From contig NW_027478540.1 in NCBI RefSeq assembly GCF_051014685.1, forward strand, positions 1 to 64,000: a stretch of DNA of 64,000 bases, read 5' to 3'. Both the position numbers and the translations under genes were made by a program. Origin of the DNA: Ptiloglossa arizonensis. Its lineage: Eukaryota > Arthropoda > Insecta > Hymenoptera > Colletidae. This document shows positions 56,640-64,000 of this stretch, one piece after another (position 1 is the first letter of the stretch; each line of letters starts with the position of its first letter). Under the pieces are notes generated by a model. It was not told where the DNA came from and made no database searches. It saw nothing but the letters and a program-made list of their open reading frames with translations.

Positions 56640-56642
56640 GTT
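56490..56642. other. Switch 7 (R to Y) with cassette on its left
   Basis: Flip at 56639/56640, centre AACGTT with only 6-bp arms before mismatch. The cassette of about 150 bp lies on the left and is the reverse complement of the switch 3 type (begins CAAAAAACGGTG, contains AACCGAGAAACG). The polarity is the same as switch 1. Confidence 0.9.
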
Positions 56643-56699
56643 TCTTTGTTCGTTTCTCCGTTTCTTTGTTCGTTTCTCCGTTTATTTCTTCGTTTCTCC

Positions 56700-59600
56700 A
56701 TTTATTTCTTCGTTTCTCCATTTCTTTCTTCGTTTCTCCGTTTCTTTCTTGGTTTCTCCGTTTCTTTCTTCGTTTCTCCGTTTCTTTGTTCGTTTCTCCG
56801 TTTATTTCTTCGTTTCTCCATTCATTTCTCCGATTCTCCGTTTCTTTCTTCGTTGCTCCGTTTCTTTGTTCGTTTCTCCGTTTCTTTGTTGGTTTCTCCG
56901 TTTCTTTCTTCGTTTCTCCGATTCTTTCTTCGTTTCTCCGATTCTTTCTTCGTTTCTCCGTTTCTTTCTTCGTTTCTTCGTTTCTTTCTTCGTTTCTTTC
57001 TTCTTTTCTCCGTTTCTTTGTTCGTTTCTCCGTTTCTTTGTTCGTTTCTCCGTTTCTTTCTTCGTTTCTCCGTTTCTTACTTCGTTTCTCCGTTTCTTTG
57101 TTCGTTTCTCCGTTTATTTCTTCGTTTCTCCATTTATTTCTCCGTATCTCGGTTTATTTCTTCGTTTCTCCATTTATTTCTCCGATTCTCCGTTTCTTTC
57201 TTCGATTCTCCGTTTCTTTCTTCGTCTCTTCGTTTCTTTCTTCGTTTCTCTGTTTCTTTCTTCGTTTCTCCGTTTCTTTCTTCGTTTCTCCGTTTCTTTC
57301 TTCGTTACTCCGTTTCTTTCTTCGTTTCTCCGTTTCTTTCTTCGTTTCTCCGTTTCTTTCTTCGTTTCTCCGTTTATTTCTTCGTTTCTCCATTTATTTC
57401 TCCGTTTCTCCGTTTCTTTCTTCGTTTCTTCGTTTCTTCCTTCGTTTCTCCGTTTCTTTGTTCGTTTCCCCGTTTCTTTCTTCGTTTCTCCGTTTCTTTC
57501 TTCGTTTCTCCGTTTCTTTCTTCGTTTCTCCGTTTCTTTCTTCGTTTCTTCGTTTCTTTCTTCGTTTCTCCGTTTCTTTCTTCGTTTCTCCGATTCTTTC
57601 TTCGTTTCTCCGATTCTTTCTTCGTTTCTCGGTTTCTTTCTTCGTTTCTTTCTTCGTTTCTCCGTTTCTTTCTTCGTTTCTCCGTTTCTTTGGTCGTTTC
57701 TCCGTTTATTTCTTCGTTTCTCCATTCATTTCTCCGTTTCTCCGTTTCTTTCTTCGTTTCTCCGTTTCTTTGTTCGTTTCGCCGATTCTTTGTTCGTTTC
57801 TCCGTTTCTTTCTTCGTTTCTCCGATTCTTTCTTCGTTTCTCCGATTCCTTCTTCGTTTCTCCGTTTCTTTCTTCGTTTCTTCGTTTCTTTCTTCGTTTC
57901 TTCGTTTCTTTCTTCGTTTCTTTCTTCTTTTCTCCGTTTCTTTCTTCGTTTCTCCGTCTCTTTCTTCGTTTCTCCGTTTCTTTCTTCGTTTCTCCATTTC
58001 TTTCTTCGTTTCGCCGTTTCTTTCTTCGTTTCTCCGTTTCTTTCTTCGTTTCTCCGTTTCTTTCTTCGTTTCTCCGTTTCTTTCTTCGTTTCTCCGTTTA
58101 TTTCTTCGTTTCTCCATTCATTTCTCTGTTTCTCCGTTTCTTTCTTCGTTTCTCCGTTTCTTTGTTCGTTTCTCCATTTATTTCTTCGTTTCTCCATTCA
58201 TTTCTCCGATTCTCCGTTTCTTTCTTCGTTTCTCCGTTTCTTTGTTCGTTTCTCCGTTTCTTTGTTGGTTTCTCCGTTTCTTTCTTCGTTTCTCCGATTC
58301 TTTCTTCGTTTCTCCGATTCTTTCTTCGTTTCTCCGTTTCTTTCTTCGTTTCTTCGTTTCTTTCTTCGTTTCTTTCTTCTTTTCTCCGTTTCTTTGTTCG
58401 TTTCTCCGTTTCTTTGTTCGTTTCTCCGTTTCTTACTTCGTTTCTCCGTTTCTTTGTTCGTTTCTCCGTTTATTTCTTCGTTTCTCCATTTACTTCTCCG
58501 TATCTCGGTTTATTTCTTCGTTTCTACATTTATTTCTCCGATTCTCCGTTTCTTTCTTCGATTCTCCGTTTCTTTCTTCGTCTCTTCGTTTCTTTCTTCG
58601 TTTCTCTGTTTCTTTCTTCGTTTCTCCGTTTCTTTCTTCGTTTCTTCGTTTCTTTCTTCGTTACTCCGTTTCTTTCTTCGTTTCTCCGTTTCTTTCTTCG
58701 TTTCTCCGTTTCTTTCTTCGTTTCTCCGTTTATTTCTTCGTTTCTCCATTTATTTCTCCGTTTCTCCGTTTCTTTCTTCGTTTCTTCGTTTCTTCCTTCG
58801 TTTCTCCGTTTCTTTGTTCGTTTCCCCGTTTCTTTCTTCGTTTCTCCGTTTCTTTCTTCGTTTCTCCGTTTCTTTCTTCGTTTCTCCGTTTCTTTCTTCG
58901 TTTCTTCGTTTCTTTCTTCGTTTCTCCGTTTCTTTCTTCGTTTCTCCGATTCTTTCTTCGTTTCTCCGATTCCTTCTTCGTTTCTCCGTTTCTTTCTTCG
59001 TTTCTTCGTTTCTTTCTTCGTTTCTTTCTTCTTTTCTCCGTTTCTTTCTTCGTTTCTCCGTTTCTTTCTTCGTTTCTCCGTTTCCTTCTTCGTTTCTCCA
59101 TTTCTTTCTTCGTTTCGCCGTTTCTTTCTTCGTTTCTCCGTTTCTTTCTTCGTTTCTCCGTTTCTTTCTTCGTTTCTCCGTTTCTTTCTTTGTTTCTCCG
59201 TTTATTTCTTCGTTTCTCCATTCATTTCTCTGTTTCTCCGTTTCTTTCTTCGTTTCTCCGTTTCTTTGTTCGTTTCTCCGTTTATTTCTTCGTTTCTCCA
59301 TTCATTTCTCCGATTCTCCGTTTCTTTGTTCGTTTCTCCGTTTCTTTGTTGGTTTCTCCGTTTCTTTGTTGGTTTCTCCGTTTCTTTCTTCGTTTCTCCG
59401 ATTCTTTCTTCGTTTCTCCGATTCTTTCTTCGTTTCTCCGTTTCTTTCTTCGTTTCTTCGTTTCTTTCTTCGTTTCTTTCTTCTTTTCTCCGTTTCTTTG
59501 TTCGTTTCTCCGTTTCTTTGTTCGTTTCTCCGTTTCTTTCTTCGTTTCTCCGTTTCTTACTTCGTTTCTCCGTTTCTTTGTTCGTTTCTCCGTTTATTTC

Positions 59601-59990
59601 TTCGTTTCTCCATTTACTTCTCCGTATCTCGGTTTATTTCTTCGTTTCTCCATTTATTTCTCCGATTCTCCGTTTCTTTCTTCGATTCTCCGTTTCTTTC
59701 TTCGTCTCTTCGTTTCTTTCTTCGTTTCTCTGTTTCTTTCTTCGTTTCTCCGTTTCTTTCTTCGTTTCTTCGTTTCTTTCTTCGTTTCTCCGATTCTTTC
59801 TTCGTTTCTCCGACTCTTTCTTCGTTTCTCCGTTTCTTTCTTCGTTTCTTCGTTTCTTTCTTCGTTTCTTTCTTCTTTTCTCCGTTTCTTTGTTCGTTTC
59901 TCCGTTTCTTTCTTCGTTTCTCCGTTTCTTTCTTCGTTTCTCCGTTTCTTTCCTCGTATCTCCGTTTATTTCTTCGTTTCTCCATTTATT
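56700..59990 (+). repeat. 1.36-kb higher-order repeat, two copies plus a partial third
   Basis: The GTTGGTTTCTCC word occurs at 56889, 58265 and 59349. The block with CCGTATCTCGG at about 57143 recurs at 58500 and 59625 (offsets near 1,356 and 1,104). Copies differ by loss of whole words. Confidence 0.75.
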
Positions 59991-60550
59991 TCTCCCTTTC
60001 TCCGTTTCTTTGTTCGTTTCTCCGTTTCTTTCTTCGTTTCTCGGTTTCTTTGTTCGTTTCTCCGTTTCTTTCCCGTTTCTCGGTTTATTTCTTCGTTTCT
60101 CCATTTAATTCTCTGATTCTCCGTTTCTTTCTTCGTTTCTTCGTTTCTTTCTTCGTTACTCCGTTTCTTTCTTCGTTTCTCCGTTTCTTTCTTCGTTTCT
60201 CCGTTTCTTTCTTCGTTTCTCCGTTTATTTCTTCGTTTCTCCATTTATTTCTCCGTTTCTCCGTTTCTTTCTTCGTTTCTCCGTTTCTTTGCTCGTTTCT
60301 CCGTTTCTTTGTTCGTTTCTCCGTTTCTTTCTTCGTTTCTCCGTTTCTTTCTTCATTTCTCCATTTATTTCTCCGATTCTCCGTTTCTTTCTTCGTTTCT
60401 CCGTTTATTTCTTCGTTTCTCCATTTATTTCTCCGTTTCTCCGTTTCTTTCTTCGTTTCTCCGTTTCTTTCTTCATTTCTCCGTTTCTTTCTTCGTATCT
60501 CCGTTTCCTTCTTCGTTTCTCCGTTTCTTTCTTCGTTTCTCCGTTTCTTT

Positions 60551-60940
60551 CTTCGTGTCTCCGTTTCTTTCTTTGTTTCTCCGTTTATTTCTTCGTTTCT
60601 CCATTTATTTCTCCGTTTCTCCGTTTCTTTCTTCGTTTCTCCGTTTCTTTCTTCGTTTCTCCGTTTCTTTGCTCGTTTCTCCGTTTCTTTCTTCGTTTCT
60701 CCGTTTCTTTGTTCGTTTCTCCGTTTCTTTCTTCGTTTCTCCGTTTCTTTGTTCGTTTCACCGTTTCTTTCTTCGTTTCTCCGTTTCTTTCTTCGTGTCT
60801 CCGTTTCTTTCTTTGTTTCTCCGTTTATTTCTTCGTTTCTCCATTTATTTCTCCGTTTCTCCGTTTCTTTCTTCGTTTCTCCGTTTCTTTCTTCGTTTCT
60901 CCGTTTCTTTGCTCGTTTCTCCGTTTCTTTCTTCGTTTCT
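60551..60940 (+). repeat. 240-bp duplication
   Basis: CTTCGTGTCTCCG followed by TTTCTTTG at 60551 recurs at 60791 with the same following words. 240 is twelve 20-bp composites. Confidence 0.7.
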
Positions 60941-61077
60941 CCGTTTCATTGTTCGTTTCTCCGTTTCTTTGTTCGTTTCTCCGTTTCTTTGTTCGTTTCT
61001 CCGTTTCTTTGTTCGTTTCTCCATTTATTTCTCCGTTTCTCGGTTTCTTCCGTCGTTTCTCCGTTTCTTTGTCCGTT

Positions 61078-63585
61078 TCTCCGTTTCTTTGTTCGTTTCT
61101 CCGTTTCTTTCTTCGTTACTCCGTTTCATTCTTCGTTTCTCTGTTTCTATCTTCGTTTCTCCGTTTCTTTCTTCGTTTCTCCGTTTATTTCTTCGATTTT
61201 CCATTTATTTCTCCGTTTCTCGGTTTCTCCGTTTCTTCGTTTCTCCGTTTCTTTCTTTGTTTCTCCGTTTCTTTGTTCGTTTCTCCGTTTCTTTGTTCAT
61301 TTCTCCGTTTCTTTGTTCGTTTCTCCGTTTCTTTCTCCGTTTCTCGGTTTATTTCTTCGTTTTTCCATTTATTTCTCCGATTCTCCGTTTCTTTCTTCGT
61401 TTCTTCGTTTCTTTCTTTGTTACTGCGTTTCTTTCTTCGTTTCTCCGTTTCTTTCTTCGTTTCTCCGTTTCCTTCTTCGTTTCTCCGTTTGTTTCTTCGT
61501 TTCTCCATTTATTTCTCCGTTTCTCCGTTTCTTTCTTCTTTTATCCGTTTCTTTCTTTGTTTCTCCGTTTCTTTGTTCGTTTCTCCGTTTATTTATTCAT
61601 TTCTCCATTTATTTCTCCGTTTCTCAGTTTCTTTCTTCGTTTCTCCGATTCTTTGTTCGTTTCTCCGTTTCTTTCTTCGTATCTCCGTTTCTTTCTTCGT
61701 GTCTCAGTTTCTTTGTTCGTTTCTCCGTTTCTTTCTCCGTTTCTCGGTTTATTTCTTCGTTTCTCCATTTATTTCTCCGATTCTCCGTCTCTTTCTTCGT
61801 TTCTTCGTTTCTTTCTTCGTTACTCCGTTTCTTTCTTCGCTTCTCCCTTTCTTTCACCGTTTCTCCGTTTCTTTCTTCGTTTCTCCGTTTATGTCTTCGT
61901 TTCTCTATTTATTTCTCCGTTTCTCCGTTTCTTTCTTCTTTTCTCCGTTTTTGTCTTTGTTTCTCCGTTTCTTTGTTCGTTTCTCCGTTTATTTATTCAT
62001 TTCTCCATTTACTTCTCCGTTTCTCCGTTTCTTTCTTCGTTTCTCCGTTTCTTTGTTCGTTTCTCCGTTTCTTTCCTCGTATCTCCGTTTATTTCTTCGT
62101 TTCTCCATTTATTTCTCCCTTTCTCCGTTTCTTTGTTCGTTTCTCCGTTTCTTTCTTCGTTTCTCCGTTTCTTTGTTCGTTTCTCCGTTTCTTTCTTCGT
62201 TTCTCCGTTTCTTTGTTCGTTTCTCCGTTTCTTTCCCGTTTCTCGGTTTATTTCTTCGTTTCTCCATTTATTTCTCTGATTCTCCGTTTCTTTCTTCGTT
62301 TCTCCGTTTCTTTGCTCGTTTCTCCGTTTCTTTGTTCGTTTCTCCGTTTCTTTCTTCGTTACTCCGTTTCATTCTTCGTTTCTCTGTTTCTATCTTCGTT
62401 TCTCCGTTTCTTTCTTCGTTTCTCCGTTTATTTCTTCGATTTTCCATTTATTTCTCCGTTTCTCGGTTTCTCCGTTTCTTCGTTTCTCCGTTTCTTTCTT
62501 TGTTTCTCCGTTTCTTTGTTCGTTTCTCCGTTTCTTTGTTCATTTCTCCGTTTCTTTGTTCGTTTCTCCGTTTCTTTCTCCGTTTCTCGGTTTATTTCTT
62601 CGTTTTTCCATTTATTTCTCCGATTCTCCGTTTCTTTCTTCGTTTCTTCGTTTCTTTCTTTGTTACTGCGTTTCTTTCTTCGTTTCTCCGTTTCTTTCTT
62701 CGTTTCTCCGTTTCCTTCTTCGTTTCTCCGTTTGTTTCTTCGTTTCTCCATTTATTTCTCCGTTTCTCCGTTTCTTTCTTCTTTTATCCGTTTCTTTCTT
62801 TGTTTCTCCGTTTCTTTGTTCGTTTCTCCGTTTATTTATTCATTTCTCCATTTATTTCTCCGTTTCTCAGTTTCTTTCTTCGTTTCTCCGATTCTTTGTT
62901 CGTTTCTCCGTTTCTTTCTTCGTATCTCCGTTTCTTTCTTCGTGTCTCAGTTTCTTTGTTCGTTTCTCCGTTTCTTTCTCCGTTTCTCGGTTTATTTCTT
63001 CGTTTCTCCATTTATTTCTCCGATTCTCCGTCTCTTTCTTCGTTTCTTCGTTTCTTTCTTCGTTACTCCGTTTCTTTCTTCGCTTCTCCCTTTCTTTCAC
63101 CGTTTCTCCGTTTCTTTCTTCGTTTCTCCGTTTATGTCTTCGTTTCTCTATTTATTTCTCCGTTTCTCCGTTTCTTTCTTCTTTTCTCCGTTTTTGTCTT
63201 TGTTTCTCCGTTTCTTTGTTCGTTTCTCCGTTTATTTATTCATTTCTCCATTTACTTCTCCGTTTCTCCGTTTCTTTCTTCGTTTCTCCGTTTCTTTGTT
63301 CGTTTCTCCGTTTCTTTCCTCGTATCTCCGTTTATTTCTTCGTTTCTCCATTTATTTCTCCCTTTCTCCGTTTCTTTGTTCGTTTCTCCGTTTCTTTCTT
63401 CGTTTCTCCGTTTCTTTGTTCGTTTCTCCGTTTCTTTCTTCGTTTCTCCGTTTCTTTGTTCGTTTCTCCGTTTCTTTCCCGTTTCTCGGTTTATTTCTTC
63501 GTTTCTCCATTTATTTCTCTGATTCTCCGTTTCTTTCTTCGTTTCTCCGTTTCTTTGCTCGTTTCTCCGTTTCTTTGTTCGTTTC
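61078..63585 (+). repeat. 1,243-bp tandem duplication, two near-identical copies
   Basis: 61078-62320 and 62321-63585 match with a constant 1,243-bp offset, including rare words (CCTTTCTTTCACC, TTTTTGTC, CTCTGATTC, ATTTATTCATTTC). I see no differences across the long stretches compared. Confidence 0.9.
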
Positions 63586-63600
63586 TCCGATTCTTTCTTC

Positions 63601-64000
63601 GGTACTCCGTTTCTTTCTTCGTTTCTCCGTTTCTTTCTTCGTGTCTCCGTTTCTTTCTTCGTTTCTCCGTTTATTTCTTCGTTTCTACATTTATTTCTCC
63701 GTTTCTCCGTTTCTTTCTTCGTTTCTCCGTTTCTTTGCTCGTTTCTCCGTTTCTTTGTTCGTTTCTCCGTTTCTTTGTTCGTTTCTCCGTTTCTTTCTTC
63801 GTTTCTCCGTTTCTTTCTTCGTGTCTCCGTTTCTTTCTTCGTTTCTCCGTTTATTTCTTCGTTTCTACATTTATTTCTCCGTTTCTCCGTTTCTTTCTTC
63901 GTTTCTCCGTTTCTTTGCTCGTTTCTCCGTTTCTTTGTTCGTTTCTCCGTTTCTTTGTTCGTTTCTCCGTTTCTTTCTTCGTTTCTCCGTTTGTTTGTTC
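63601..64000 (+). repeat. 180-bp higher-order repeat at the window end
   Basis: TTCGTGTCTCCG and the TTTCTACATTTATTTC word recur 180 bp apart (63641 and 63821; 63685 and 63865). 180 is nine composites. The series is cut by the window end. Confidence 0.8.

Larger units (their letters stand above)
56640..64000 (+). repeat. Y array, left arm of unit 8
   Basis: At least 7.36 kb and still running at the end of the window, with no core reached. Begins directly with 12-bp words. Open in two or three forward frames for more than 1,000 codons, again with the same Phe/Ser/Leu/Arg composition in each. Confidence 0.95.

Noticed and set aside
1..64000. Dozens of long open frames (up to about 2,150 codons) as real genes
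   Set aside because: They overlap in two or three frames and on both strands, have the composition of the repeat in every frame, start and stop at word variants, and have no domain structure. A strand with hardly any adjacent purines cannot form TAA, TAG or TGA.
1..64000. Telomeric repeat
   Set aside because: No TTAGG or known variant, the word is not G-rich on one strand, and orientation flips repeatedly within the window.
1..64000. CENP-B box in the arrays
   Set aside because: I looked for TTCG, four bases, A, two bases, CGGG; the Y words give TTCGTTTC followed by T and no CGGG follows. A centromeric role cannot be judged from this.
1..64000. rRNA, tRNA or bacterial genes
   Set aside because: No cloverleaf-like unique sequence, no rRNA core motifs, no ribosome-binding-site-led gene order; the unique DNA is confined to the seven related cores.

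Overview
This 64 kb window is almost entirely repetitive DNA. I find no gene that I would defend as protein coding, and no rRNA, tRNA or CRISPR. It looks like eukaryotic heterochromatin, probably from an insect or another arthropod. The reasons are AT-rich unique islands, CTCF-like motifs, TATA boxes, AATAAA signals and no bacterial gene organisation. The host cannot be named from the sequence alone.

Two kinds of DNA alternate. (1) Tandem arrays are built from an 8-bp word GTTTCTCC (S) and a 12-bp word of the type GTTTCTTTCTTC (L). These usually alternate as a 20-bp composite, GTTTCTCCGTTTCTTTCTTC. One strand is nearly pure pyrimidine (Y) apart from isolated G or A; the other is purine (R). 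(2) Seven AT-rich islands ('cores' A to G, about 1.46 to 2.27 kb) are copies of one sequence family. Each is bounded by 216-217 bp terminal inverted repeats that begin CGATTAAATGATTATAATA.

The layout is regular. Every core has a Y array on its left and an R array on its right, so the array arms are themselves inverted repeats around the core. Adjacent units meet at an R-to-Y switch with a small palindromic centre (AACGTT or AACGCT). The switches lie at 14244/14245, 20538/20539, 27474/27475, 33838/33839, 40236/40237, 51066/51067 and 56639/56640. Most have a one-sided cassette of pure 8-bp words. The window therefore holds eight units, two of them cut by its ends: unit 1 (1-14244, core A), unit 2 (core B, inverted), unit 3 (core C), unit 4 (core D), unit 5 (core E), unit 6 (core F), unit 7 (core G) and unit 8 (Y arm only).

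This plan (long inverted arms of short tandem repeats around a unique loop) recalls foldback transposons such as Drosophila FB or Galileo. Here the units are chained into a megasatellite. Core relationships (A with B inverted, C with F, E with G, D alone) show the locus grew by inverted duplication and by duplication of multi-unit blocks. The arms contain higher-order repeats, the clearest being three 960-bp copies at 44280-47160.

The cores carry the only candidate functional signals. These are a pair of CTCF-like sites about 95 bp apart, a TATA box followed some 350 bp later by AATAAA signals, a 36-codon open frame kept at the same length in all seven copies, and an internal CGGAGAAACGCT that matches the array word and the centre of three switches. 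All functional readings are inference. Very long open frames across the arrays are by-products of a stop-poor pyrimidine strand.
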